Origin: Zopfochytrium polystomum
Lineage: Eukaryota; Chytridiomycota; Chytridiomycetes; Chytridiales; Chytridiaceae
DNA: 64,000 bases
Reading direction: 5' to 3'
Assembly (NCBI GenBank): GCA_025765615.1
Contig: JAIVFJ010000311.1
Coordinates: 1 to 64,000 of the forward strand
The translations under genes and the position numbers were made by a program. The notes beneath the pieces are model-generated. The model was not told where the DNA came from and did not search any database. It saw only the letters and a program-made list of their open reading frames with translations. Below are positions 32,805-42,400 of the stretch, one piece after another; position 1 is the first letter of the stretch, and every line of letters starts with the position of its first letter.

Positions 32805-33203
32805 TGTAAACAGTCTACTCTGAGTGAGTGAGTGGAAGGAGTGAATGAGGTGGAGATGTGTGTTTGTGGGTGGTCCTTCTCCCCAACTTGGAGAGAAAGA
32901 GAAAAACTCTGTTATGAATAATTGATACATGATGATGATATGCACGCTGTAATAGTTGCTAGGCAAGCATGACTGGCACAGGGTAAAAACCTCTCCTATA
33001 TGATCTGCTTGAGCAGAGGAGGAGGAAAATCTCTGTTCCACTTAATACTTGGAGTATTTGTCATCAGCGCCAGCCAGCGCACAGGTCTGCATTGGCGGTG
33101 GCTCGCTCTCCCATGGGCATCATGAGAACAATAACTGACAGTCACAATAGGTTAGGGTCTGTCTTCTGCCTCTTGCTGCGCAACCAGTCAGTTCTGCCTA
33201 ACA
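32805..33203. mobile_element. Family-2 solo LTR, 399 bp, with perfect target duplication
   Basis: It begins TGTAAACAG, ends GCCTAACA and is flanked by ACCTG on both sides (32800-32804 and 33204-33208), defining a 5-bp duplication. It sits in the coding frame of the IS630-like transposase. No coding capacity. Related copies are at 9.0-9.7 kb (split) and 26.0-26.3 kb (inverted fragment). Transcriptional sense is not known, since no internal region is present in the window. Confidence 0.88.
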
Positions 33204-33502
33204 ACCTGGAAGGTTTGTCCCCATGATTGTAAAACACAGACCAAAGATGTCAATGTTCCAGGCTGCAGAACGTTAGTCTCTCAAATTCCAAGTGGACGAT
33301 ATTTTTTGGTTTGTTCCGGGGCTGAACTTGTTACATTGAACCCCTTGAACGTTTTATTCCTCAACGAGGTTGGCTTCTCAAACAGCAATCTTGTTCAAAA
33401 GTGTGGCTACGTGTTACAGGGACAGAAGCTTCGTATACGAGACGAATACGGTTGTCTTCCACAAGTTTCCCTTCTTTGCTTTCTTGACATCAATAGCATA
33501 GC
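33204..33502 (+). pseudogene. IS630/Tc1-like transposase pseudogene, first catalytic part
   Basis: The frame includes NVLFLNEVGFSNSNLVQKCG, GQKLRIRDEYG and LPQVSLLCFLDINSIA, matching the first catalytic block of fungal IS630-like transposases (LVFLDEVGFDN; KGQ; PRVS; NG). The catalytic Asp of L-D-E is Asn here, so the enzyme was inactive even before disruption. The frame is cut at ATAGC by the chromovirus and resumes after 37457. Confidence 0.78.
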
Positions 33503-33855
33503 TGTCAGGAACAGGGCAGGACAGGACAAGGCAGACAAGGAACTGAGAGGAGTGATGATTGTATTGGAAACAATAATTCACTTGAGGGATGGGACAGGTC
33601 CCCCATCCCCCTTTTATACCTTTTGAGAGTGTTCCTTGTCAAGACTCCAAGAAAGTTCCAGAAAGAGCAATTAGTAATACAATGATACCAATGACACCAA
33701 TGACAACAAGACAAGTCAGGAAAGCAAAGAAGGTTCCAGAAGGTTCCACAAGGTTCCATGAAGGAATGTTCTAGAAGGTTCCAGAAGGTTCCAGAAGGTT
33801 CCATGAAGGAATGTTCTAGAAGGTTCCAGAGGTTTCCAGAGGGTGATTCATAACA

Positions 33856-33871
33856 TCATCTCCCCCTTTTA
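33856..33871 (-). promoter_or_regulatory. Polypurine tract of the 33.5-37.5 kb chromovirus
   Basis: The sense strand reads AAAAGGGGGAGATGA against the 3' LTR, with the pol stop codon as its last three bases. Confidence 0.8.
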
Positions 33872-36225
33872 GGCCTCTTCTGCAACTTGGTGGGGTACCT
33901 GGTCTTGAACTCGAGCAGAAGGTCTTGGCAGTGAGTGAGGTTTGACTCAGGCTCCCAGGTGTTGTCAGCATCTGAGTAACCTTTCCACTTAACAAGGAAC
34001 TTGAGTGTTCTTCCAAACCACTTGGCATCCAAGATTTGTTCAACCTCAAATTCCTCTTCACCTTCTACCTCAACTGGAGGAGGAGGAGGAACAACTCTGC
34101 CTGGAATGGAATTGGCCACAAACTTCTCCAAAAGGCTGACATGGAAAACTGGGTGAATCTTCATGGATGCAGGGAGATCCAGCTTGAAGGTGACTGGATT
34201 GATTTGCTCCAAGATCTTGAAAGGTCCCAACTTGAGGTTGTCTAGCTTGGGACTTGGTCTTTTGGTCTGCAAGTTCTTCCTCAGAAGCCAAACTTGCTGA
34301 CCCACAGCAAGGTCATGGTCCATTCTGTGAGTGTTGGCAAATCTTGAGGCATCTTCTTGGGCTTGCTTCAGGGTGGAGTCCAGGAAGGTGCTGATGATCT
34401 TGAGCTTATGTAAGTGTGAAGCCGCAGCAGGAGCTTGGACATTGGATAGGGTCTCTTGTCCCAGAAGATCTCCTCTTGGATTGAAGCCATAGGTTGCAAA
34501 GAAAGGAGATAGCTGGGTGCTTGAGTGGAGAGAATTGTTGAGAGCAAATTCTGCCAGTGGAAGGAGGGTGGGCCAATCATCCTGTTGATAGCTGACATAG
34601 CACCTCAAATACTGCTCCAGAGTCTGGTTTGTTCTTTCTGTTTGTCCATCAGTCTGAGGGTGATAAGCAGTTGACAGTTGAGACTTGATTCCAAGGGCTG
34701 CTGTGAGTGCTTTCCAAAATTGAGATCTGAACTGTGGTCCTCTGTCACTGACAATTGACTGAGGCAGCCCATGGAGCCTGAATATGTGCTGCAAAAACAG
34801 GTCTGCTGTTCCTTGTGCATCTATATTCTCAGTGCAGGGGATGAAATGGGCCAACTTTGTCCTTCTGCAGATGACAACAAGGATAGAGTCAAATCCATGG
34901 GATGGGGGCAGTTTCACAATGAAGTCCATGGATATTGATGACCAAGGGCTGATGGCAATTGGGAGGGGCTCCAGAAGTCCATAGGGCTTGTGTCTGCTGG
35001 ATTTGTTTCTTTGACAGGTTTCACAGCTGCTGACATAGTTCTTGATGTACTTCCTCATGCCTGGCCAGTAGAAGTCTCTGGAAACAAGCTCATATGTCTT
35101 GTGCTCTCCTGGGTGTCCAGCTGTTGCTGCATCATGCCTTGTCTTGAGTATCTCAAGTTTTTCCTCTTCTTGGCTGATTTGAATCTTGTGAGGCTTGGGG
35201 TCCTTGGAAATAGCATGGGCCCACACACTGTCAGGAAGCAGTGAAAGGTGTGTCTTGGATGGTGGGGTGAAACCATCTCCCCCTTCAGGTGCAAGGTCTG
35301 TCCTTCTGTGCTCATCAGCAGTGGGGCTTGAATTGTTGACTGGGAACTGTGATTCTTGAATCTTTGACTGAGGGTTCTGTTCTTGGCAAAGACTGTGAGC
35401 TGTGGAGCTTGAATCTTGAATTTGGACTGTGAACTGTGGTACTTGAATCTTTGACTGTGGGTTCTGTGAACTACAGACTTGGCCATGACTGTGAGCTCTA
35501 TGAGCTGTGCTGGAATCTTGACTATGAACTGTGAACTGTGAAACTTGAATCTTGGCTGGGATCTGTGAGCTGCAGGCTGATACTGGAGCTGTCATTTGTG
35601 GTTGACCTTGGATACTAGGCTGAGAGCCTTGAATCAGGGACTTGAGAGCATGAGACTTGGAGGCTTGACTTGAGTTTTGGGTGACTGTTCCAATTGGTGG
35701 AGGTTGGACTTGACCAGTGACCCAATCAATGGCAGGGTTCTGGGCTTGCAGCCATGGTAATCCCAGGATGACAGAGAATGTGGGTGAGCCAAGATCCAAT
35801 ACTTCCAGGTTGACCATGGATGGTGGAAAGTCTTGGATGTGGAGGTTTAGCTTGGTTTCATGGCTGATTTCCTTGAACAGAGCATGATTGGCAAAGTGGA
35901 CCTTGAGGGGTGTGGATTTCTTGATGGTAGGAATGGCACAAGACCTGGCAAGGGTGGCATCAATGATGTTGCAGGATGATCCAGAGTCTATAAGGGCCTT
36001 GGTTGTGATGGTTGACTTGGGTGAGAGTTGAATCTTGACATCCATGGTGAGTTGGTGGGGCTTGGAATCTGAGGTGTTTGTGGTGCTGGTGGTGGTGATG
36101 AAACAGGGGCAGCTTGGAGGAGGGTCCAGGGAATTGCCCCTCAGTGAGCCTGGACCTGGGAGTTTGGGTGCTTCTTCCTTGGGCAGTCCTTGACAGCATG
36201 CTCCTTGGAGCCACAGTAAAAACAC
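33856..36225 (-). CDS. Chromovirus Pol lacking RT/RNase H: protease-integrase-chromodomain
   Basis: A 789-residue open frame in the -1 register to gag. Protease ALIDSGSSCNIID is at about residues 77-89, followed by a Ser/Gln-rich linker to about 350. The integrase HHCC zinc finger has its His pair in TRHDAATAGHPGE and its Cys pair in SSCETCQRNK. The catalytic core has Asp in SMDFIVKL, Asp in IVSDRGPQF and Glu in TDGQTERTNQTLE. The GPF/Y module is KLGPFKIL and the chromodomain is FEVEQILDAKWFGRTLKFLV with KWKGY. Between linker and integrase (around SKDPKPHKIQISQ) there is no reverse transcriptase or RNase H, although the frame is kept. All catalytic integrase residues are present, so it could still encode active integrase. 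Confidence 0.93.
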   Translation of the reverse strand: MFLLWLQGACCQGLPKEEAPKLPGPGSLRGNSLDPPPSCPCFITTTSTTNTSDSKPHQLTMDVKIQLSPKSTITTKALIDSGSSCNIIDATLARSCAIPTIKKSTPLKVHFANHALFKEISHETKLNLHIQDFPPSMVNLEVLDLGSPTFSVILGLPWLQAQNPAIDWVTGQVQPPPIGTVTQNSSQASKSHALKSLIQGSQPSIQGQPQMTAPVSACSSQIPAKIQVSQFTVHSQDSSTAHRAHSHGQVCSSQNPQSKIQVPQFTVQIQDSSSTAHSLCQEQNPQSKIQESQFPVNNSSPTADEHRRTDLAPEGGDGFTPPSKTHLSLLPDSVWAHAISKDPKPHKIQISQEEEKLEILKTRHDAATAGHPGEHKTYELVSRDFYWPGMRKYIKNYVSSCETCQRNKSSRHKPYGLLEPLPIAISPWSSISMDFIVKLPPSHGFDSILVVICRRTKLAHFIPCTENIDAQGTADLFLQHIFRLHGLPQSIVSDRGPQFRSQFWKALTAALGIKSQLSTAYHPQTDGQTERTNQTLEQYLRCYVSYQQDDWPTLLPLAEFALNNSLHSSTQLSPFFATYGFNPRGDLLGQETLSNVQAPAAASHLHKLKIISTFLDSTLKQAQEDASRFANTHRMDHDLAVGQQVWLLRKNLQTKRPSPKLDNLKLGPFKILEQINPVTFKLDLPASMKIHPVFHVSLLEKFVANSIPGRVVPPPPPVEVEGEEEFEVEQILDAKWFGRTLKFLVKWKGYSDADNTWEPESNLTHCQDLLLEFKTRYPTKLQKRPKRGR

Positions 36226-37064
36226 AGTCCCTGCTGGGCCCTCCTTGCTTTCTCCTCTTGGCTCAGAGGACCCTTAGGAAGTGTCTCAACTGCATCCACT
36301 TGCATGGGTTCAGGAACTGTAAGAGCTTGAGGAACTGGGGTAGGTCTTGATGTAGTTCCTACTTGTCTTTGCTTCAGCCTCTTGGAGTAGAGTCTGTTGT
36401 CAATCTTGATGGCAAGGAGAATGTACTCTTCCAAGGTCTCAGGGATGTGCAGAGACTGGGAGAGCATGTCTTGGATAGACTCATGGAGACCATCATGGTA
36501 CAGCTCCATCAGAGCTGCATCATTGTATCCAGAGTCTCTGGCTAGTTGCTTGAATTGGTTGGTGTAGGCCACACAAGATTGCTTTCCTTGCTTGATATGC
36601 TTGAGCTTGGATCTTGCTGTCCAAGATGCGTAGGGGTCACCAAAGGTAGCTTCCAGCCCCTCCCAGAGCTCTTGCAGGGTGGTGGGTGTGCTTGGGAGAG
36701 ATCTGTACCATGATTGAGCTTGACCAGACAGGAGGGTGCTTGTGAAAAGAACCTTGACTTGCTCACTGGGAAATCTTGAAGGTTGGAGAAGGATGACATT
36801 CTCCACAGTGGCCATGAAGTTCCTAAGGTCTTTGGCCAGCCCAGTGAACTTGTCAGGGCTGGGAACCTTGGGCTCTCTTGCTTGGTTGGCTTGAGGCAGG
36901 GGAAGAGCTTGATGTTCTTGTTGGTGAAGTTGTTGTTGAAGCTGGTGCTGCTGGTGAAGGACTTGTTCTTGAAGTTGGTGTGTCTGTCTTGAAAGGGCTT
37001 GTAATTGGTCCATCAAGGCTTGGAAGGCAGTTGCATCAGGGAAGGTGTTGTTTGGGTCAGACAT
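36141..37064 (-). CDS. Chromovirus Gag with CCHC zinc knuckle, 307 aa
   Basis: Intact ORF starting MSDPNNTFPDATAF, 41 nt from the 5' LTR. It differs from the 20823-21746 copy at a handful of residues (QEH for KEH, SKR for CKR, ARR for TRR, PRK for PKK). Sushi/Tf1-type gag core and C-terminal CFYCGSKEHAVKDC zinc knuckle. The last 85 nt overlap pol. Confidence 0.93.
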   Translation of the reverse strand: MSDPNNTFPDATAFQALMDQLQALSRQTHQLQEQVLHQQHQLQQQLHQQEHQALPLPQANQAREPKVPSPDKFTGLAKDLRNFMATVENVILLQPSRFPSEQVKVLFTSTLLSGQAQSWYRSLPSTPTTLQELWEGLEATFGDPYASWTARSKLKHIKQGKQSCVAYTNQFKQLARDSGYNDAALMELYHDGLHESIQDMLSQSLHIPETLEEYILLAIKIDNRLYSKRLKQRQVGTTSRPTPVPQALTVPEPMQVDAVETLPKGPLSQEEKARRAQQGLCFYCGSKEHAVKDCPRKKHPNSQVQAH

Positions 37065-37089
37065 GATGGCAGAGAGTAGTGGGAGAGGG

Positions 37090-37102
37090 TCAAGTGAATT
37101 AT
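37090..37102 (-). promoter_or_regulatory. Self-complementary primer-binding site (Tf1-like)
   Basis: The sense strand ATAATTCACTTGA, two bases from the 5' LTR, is complementary over 13 nt to TCAAGTGAATTAT inside the LTR (37175-37187 in plus coordinates). That site lies about 35 nt downstream of TATAAAA (37214-37220). The match is two bases longer than in the 19-22 kb copy. Confidence 0.78.
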
Positions 37103-37239
37103 GATGTCAGGAACAGGGCAGGACAGGACAAGGCAGACAAGGAACTGAGAGGAGTGATGATTGTATTGGAAACAATAATTCACTTGAGGGATGGGACAGG
37201 TCCCCCATCCCCCTTTTATACCTTTTGAGAGTGTTCCTT

Positions 37240-37440
37240 GTCAAGACTCCAAGAAAGTTCCAGAAAGAGCAATTAGTAATACAATGATACCAATGATACC
37301 AATGACAACAAGACAAGTCAGGAAAGCAAAGAAGGTTCCAGAAGGTTCCACAAGGTTCCATGAAGGAATGTTCTAGAAGGTTCCAGAAGGTTCCAGAAGG
37401 TTCCATGAAGGAATGTTCTAGAAGGTTCCAGAGGTTTCCA
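37240..37440 (-). promoter_or_regulatory. Heat-shock-element array in the family-1 LTR U3
   Basis: In sense orientation the upstream half of the LTR is mostly alternating GAA and TTC at 2-bp spacing, for example GAACCTTCTGGAACCTTCTG, the canonical HSF site nGAAnnTTCnnGAAn. Two 45-bp units each carry a run of about seven half-sites. TATAAAA at 37214-37220 lies about 100 bp downstream of the array. The same array is in all 353/403-bp copies (9163, 18979, 21787, 33503, 37105). Confidence 0.8.
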
Positions 37441-37457
37441 GAGGGTGATTCATAACA

Positions 37458-37925
37458 ATAGCGGAGACGGTTCAAACAGAAGGAACCTTTACCCACTCAC
37501 TGTTTTTTGAAGTTTGTTGACTCCTGGCTTAATCCGGTAAGAGAATAGTGTCTAATACCAATCTGTTTAATTCAGGAACGATCTCTGCTTATCCTGGACC
37601 ACAATCAATTTGGGATTGTTGACCCTGCCCAAATTCACTGCAACACTGATGTTGTCATGTACGCACAGGCTGTCGGAATATTCCTCATGGCATATAGCCC
37701 TTTCTTTAATTTGATAGAGGTCATCTTCAGGTTAACCAAACAGAACTACCCTGATGGATCAATGACAGCTTGTGCTAATCCTTATGTTGTTACCAAGACA
37801 GTTAATACTTTCAGATCATATAGCGCTATTGAAATCTTCAAAAGCTGTGGGTACTGTGGCACTCGCACCTTCAACGTGGCTGCTGCATACAGCAGTGATG
37901 TTTTCAAATGGGGTTTGAATAAACA
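37458..37925 (+). pseudogene. IS630/Tc1-like transposase pseudogene, C-terminal catalytic part
   Basis: It resumes the frame interrupted at 33502: ETVQTEGTFTHSLFFEV, a one-base frameshift in ...GAAGTTTG, then VDSWLNP, a likely 37-38-nt intron (GTAAGAG...TTCAG, ending about 37576) and ERSLLILDHNQFG (second Asp), GIFLMAYSPFFNLIE (third acidic residue, consensus SPDFNPIE) and IFKSCGYCGTRTFN. The order and motifs match fungal IS630-like transposases. It is disabled by the first-Asp change, the frameshift and two LTR insertions. Confidence 0.78.
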
Positions 37926-37971
37926 GTTTTCTTTTATTTGTATTTTCAGCTTCTTTGCTTCTATTTTAATG

Positions 37972-38661
37972 GTTGATGTCTGGCAAGTCCCGCTGATGAA
38001 CCCTTCTCGCTGCGATTCTTGCAGTGGTCCTGTGGTGGGCAGTTCAACCCTCTTGAGCAAGGCTACCTACTCTGCTTGGACTGAACAGACAGCTGACCAG
38101 AAACAGAACAAGAACTATCACCTGTGACGAGGGTGCCTCGTGAGGCCTTACCATGTGAGACACAAGTTTCACCAGTGGCAGGAAAATCTGTTCACACTGG
38201 AAAAAGCATCTACGGTGATTGGTACTTTTGGGAACCAATGGGGAGCGTATCTCACAGAAGATGAGAAGCAATACAGGAGACAACAGGCGGTAGCAATGAA
38301 TCTTGCGGGAACGATGGAATGGTTGATTGACATGCTAGCGTCAATACAGACAATACAGCCAGTGATAGCTACCAATGCTAGACAGGGTATCTCCTATGAC
38401 AGCCAGAACATCACTAAGGCATACTGCGATCAGTTTGCAGACTACAACCTACTGAACATAGACTCAGTACCAGAGCAATGTCGTGGGCAGACACTACGCA
38501 GGGGAGTTATGAGGAATGTAACTGACACAGTGTCCAAATTCAGACAGTTGGATACTAATGGTGACTACCCTCGCTACTTGCAGGCGCAGGTGGAAGCGAC
38601 GAAAGACTATATGTCGAATCAGCTAGTACGGGATGTGTTCCTCTACAATTGCAATACATGA
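37972..38661 (+). pseudogene. Unrecognised open frame with one in-frame TGA
   Basis: One reading frame runs from before 37972 (ATG at MVDVWQVPLM) to 38661, interrupted only by TGA at 38125-38127. Upstream it has a CDSC Cys pair; downstream are long, protein-like stretches (AVAMNLAGTMEWLIDMLASI; RRGVMRNVTDTVSKFRQLD; YLQAQVEATKDYMSNQLVRD). Codon use is AT-richer than the host genes and similar to the transposon remnants. It follows the IS630-like transposase in the same frame, so it may be its C-terminal extension or a second gene of that element. No homology is recognised. Confidence 0.4.
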
Positions 38662-39492
38662 ACTTGGATTTAGAGCGACCAAAGTCCAAAATAATGATGT
38701 TCCCGCTTTGTAGGGGTTGATCCTGACAAATCTTAGGGAAAGCCACCTCCACACATTCCCTAGTGGACAAATATGAGATTCCTAATCTCATGGACCATTG
38801 AGCAGTTGAGGTCTCTTGAAAAGCTCTTCCTTGACAAGTTCATTGGGTTTTACCAACACATATAGTGGCCCCCCATCAATCACAAACAGTCACTCTAATC
38901 TTAGTTTTGACGTGGCGCCCCACTGAGCGCACATGTACCGAAGAAAATCTGCGGGATGATTGCAAACCCTTCTTTGGGGGTCCTTTCGTTTTCAATTTAT
39001 TTTTTTTCCAGAGTGAGGGGGAGAGGGAGATGGAGAAAGGAAGAAAGACAGAGAGAAAGAGGGAGGGCGAAGGGCAAGAAGCAACGACAGATGCAAGGCA
39101 AAGTGGCGATCGTTCGGTTGTTTTGGTTTCAACAGCAGTGCAATTAATCGGGTTTGGATGGAGGAAGTGTTTTAGCCCAATTGGGCGTAGTCTGCGCGAC
39201 TGAGCGGCGTTTCACGGAGTCGACCGTGAGGGAAGAAGTGGGTGTAGTGAAGGTGACGGGAGGGAATAGGTGGGGACAAAAAGTGCGGGAGCGGGACCCT
39301 TCCTTGCCTGCGTTCGTTGCGCAATGCGAACTCGCCACAAAAACCAGAGAGGAAAAAAAAAAGTTAAATAAAATAAAATAGGGAGCACCCAAAGCGAGTC
39401 GGACCCAGAGCGCAAAAGCACGAAGCTTTTTGTAAACCTCTTGACCGCGCGCGGGTTTCGCCTCGACTCCGCAGCCCTCATCACTTTTTTTC
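38662..39492. other. Intergenic region, no gene seen
   Basis: AT-rich transposon flank to about 38900, a GA-rich stretch at 39015-39070, then GC-rich sequence that is probably the 3' UTR of the minus-strand PP2A B'' gene. Confidence 0.5.
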
Positions 39493-42400
39493 TCACTTGA
39501 ACCGCTGCGAGATCCGGCCGAGGTCCAGCCGCCATCGGCCGCCGCCCGAGCCTCCTCCTCCACCACCGCCGCGCGTTGGCGTCGTGGCCTCCACCGGCCC
39601 AGTCGCCGCCGTCGACGCTGCACCGTCCACTTCGACGGGATCGACCGCCGCTTGTTGCTGCAAATTCCCATTGCCCCCTCCGCTACCGCCGCCGCCGCCA
39701 CCTAGATCGAGCCGGCCGAGCGCAACCGCGGCAGAGGTAACCTTGTCGTCACCCTCGTCTGCGTCTGCGTCCCCGCCGTCAACATCTCCAAACGCGTCCC
39801 TGTCGCTGGCTTTATCGCTTTCGACTTCGCCGCCCGCTCGCGCATCCTGCCGTCGTCGTTGCGCGAGCACCTTGGAGACTCGGCCGTCAGCGTGCCGAAC
39901 ATACCCTCCGCCCACGTCTTCCTTCAGCGGCGACTGAACGCTCAGAACGGCGGCGTCGAGGTCCTGTCGCTGCTGCTGCGCTTCGCCGCCGGCAACGTGC
40001 GCGTTTTCCATCGATTTCCCGTCGTCATCATCATCATCATCGTCCCCTTCCTCCACGTCACCCCACTCTGTCCCGCTCCGGCCGGCCACCCTGCGGTTTG
40101 CGGCGTCCTCAGCGGAGGAGGACGACGCAAACGGCAGCGTTCCGCCCTCCTCGTCGCCGGTCGTCTCGATTGGAGCAAGCGTCCACTGCAGGCCCGCCGC
40201 GATCCCCTTCACCCTCAACTGCCGGCGGCCTCCGCGTCCCGCGCGGCCCTTGCCCCCGAGCAAATCCTCATCGTTGGCGGCTCTTCTCGGCTCAATCGCC
40301 TCCATCATACCATTGCTGCGGCTGTGTTTTGTGCCTGCCTCCAAGACCTCCGCCTCCCCTTGGTCCAATTCCTCCTTCCCATCTCGATCACCTTCCTCCT
40401 CCTCCTCCCTGTCATCGTCGTCGTCGTTGTCGTCATCATCATCATCATATTCCTCTTCATCGTATTCGTCGCCCAAAGGACCGACAGGAATGTGGGATCC
40501 TCCTCCTCCTCCTCCTCCAGCGTCCCCTTCTCCATCACCACCCATCATCTCTTCGGCAGCCACAGCCTCCTCAGAGTCCGGCCCAACGCCCCAGTCCGCG
40601 TCGAGCTCTTCCATGTCAAACCCGTCATCGGCTAGCATCATGCCGTCCTCGTCGTCCAGCAAATGGTCCTCTTCGCCAATGCCACCACCGTCATAGCCGT
40701 GCTGGTTGCTGCCATCATCTTGGGCGAGCTGGTCGTACGCGCGCTCGGCATACTTGTTCCAGCCCCTGTGAGGTTTCGAAAGGCGCGAATATTATCGTTA
40801 GAAAAGCGAAAAACAGACCCGAGACAAATGGCCCGCAGTGCAGCACAACAGGGAGAAAACAAAAGAGGAAACAAAAAAAAAAAAAAAAAGAAAAAAAAAT
40901 CAAACTTACTCCAGTTTGACCTTCTTCCCGTTCTCTTCGATCCACACGTCGTCCGCCTCGCGAAACGACGGCTCTATTCTCCTCACATAGTTTTCGTACT
41001 TTCGATAGTCAAAAATCAGGTCGAAAAATATGGCGCTGTTGCTGCATTTTTTCAGGTCCGACAGCGTAATGTGGGCGGGGCTCTTGGGCTTGACCAGGTC
41101 GAACCTGCGGGTGGAAGAGCAAAAAAGAGGCCGGAGGGGGTGCGCTGGGTTAAAAACAAAACACTTGCAAAGAAACGTGCAGCGCGAGACGGTCCCCCCC
41201 CCCCCCCCCCCCCTTACAAGCTGCACACAAAGTCCCCAAACTTCCACGGCTCGCTGATGCGGTACGCAACCATCCTGCGAAACTGCTCGTCGTAAAAGCG
41301 CTCAATCTCGTACAGCGACACGACGCCGTCGCCGTCCAGGTCGAGGCAGCGGAACCAGTAAGCCGTGCCGCTCGGCGACCGCTTGTCCTCGGCGCTCAGC
41401 ATGAACCACACAAAGTCGCGGTAGTCCAGCCGTCGGCTGTCCGCGCCGTGCGCCAGCGTGCGGCACGCGCCAGAGAGCACCCGGTCGATCGCCACCCCCG
41501 TCAGCGCGTGTCGGTTGTACTTGTAAAGGTCGTTGCCTTCAATGATCATGTCGTGGTTGCCGTCCAGCTCCCAAAACTTGCAGTAGAGTACGTAGAAGTG
41601 CTTGTAGGAAAACAAATCTCTCGACTTGTGAGGCGTCAAAGTGTCCGGGGGGTTTGTTTTGACGGCGGAGGGATAATAAAAAGGTCAGGGCGAAAGGTTG
41701 CGTAAGCGTCAGCGATACGCCTAAACGTGACAGGAAAAACAGAAACGAACGTGACATAGATCACATTTACGTACAACGTTAATGTCATCCTCAAACTGCA
41801 ACCGGCGAAAGATATCCAGGAACGGATGCTTTCGAAACTCGGCCAGCGTCATTCTGTCCTGCGTTCCTCCCAGCTTGTTGAAGAAAATTCGCACAATGAC
41901 GGTGTCGACTGCAAAAAAGGGAGAGGGGCGGAGGGTTCAGGAGAGAGAGTCAGCTCAGTAAAGCGAATCCAACGCAACAAATTGGGGCTCGAAGCATGCA
42001 AAAAAAAAAAACAAAACAGAAAAAAAAACAAACCGTATCGCGCCTGAAACACGGGCAAGTTTGCCAAAAACTCGAGCCCGGGATGGCGCTGCACGACTTC
42101 CTCAATCAGCGGCTCAAAGTCGCGCGGCGTAATGTACTTGCTCATCGTCGCGCCGCCGCCGCCGCCGCTCTGCATGATTCGAAACACCATCGCGTGCTCG
42201 TCCAGGAACAACTCCTTCATCGAATCCCACCATCTTTTGGTTTGATTTAATGTTTGTTTTTTGAGCCGGGCTAATGGTTAGTAAATGTCAAACGCACAAC
42301 AGAGAAATCCGGGCGGCGCAGACAAACTGACCGCTCAAACTCGTCAAAGGAAACCGCGTCCGCGGTGGCGGCGGCGGCGGCGCGGCATTTCGCAAACACA

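Larger units (their letters stand above)
33503..37457 (-). mobile_element. Deleted Ty3/Gypsy chromovirus (family 1), 3955 bp with 353-bp LTRs
   Basis: LTRs 33503-33855 and 37105-37457 differ at one position that I can see (GACACC versus GATACC). A perfect 5-bp duplication ATAGC flanks the element (33498-33502 and 37458-37462). Sense is minus: LTR, primer-binding site, gag 37064-36141, then a -1 overlapping pol 36225-33856 that runs from protease straight into integrase and chromodomain. Reverse transcriptase and RNase H are missing, so it is non-autonomous. Its internal region is otherwise collinear with that of the 19-22 kb element, which looks like a further-deleted derivative. Confidence 0.95.

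Noticed and set aside
36141..36225. Classical -1 slippery heptamer at the gag/pol overlap
   Set aside because: The overlap has the -1 register, but no X-XXY-YYZ heptamer in the gag frame was found, so the frameshift mechanism is left open.
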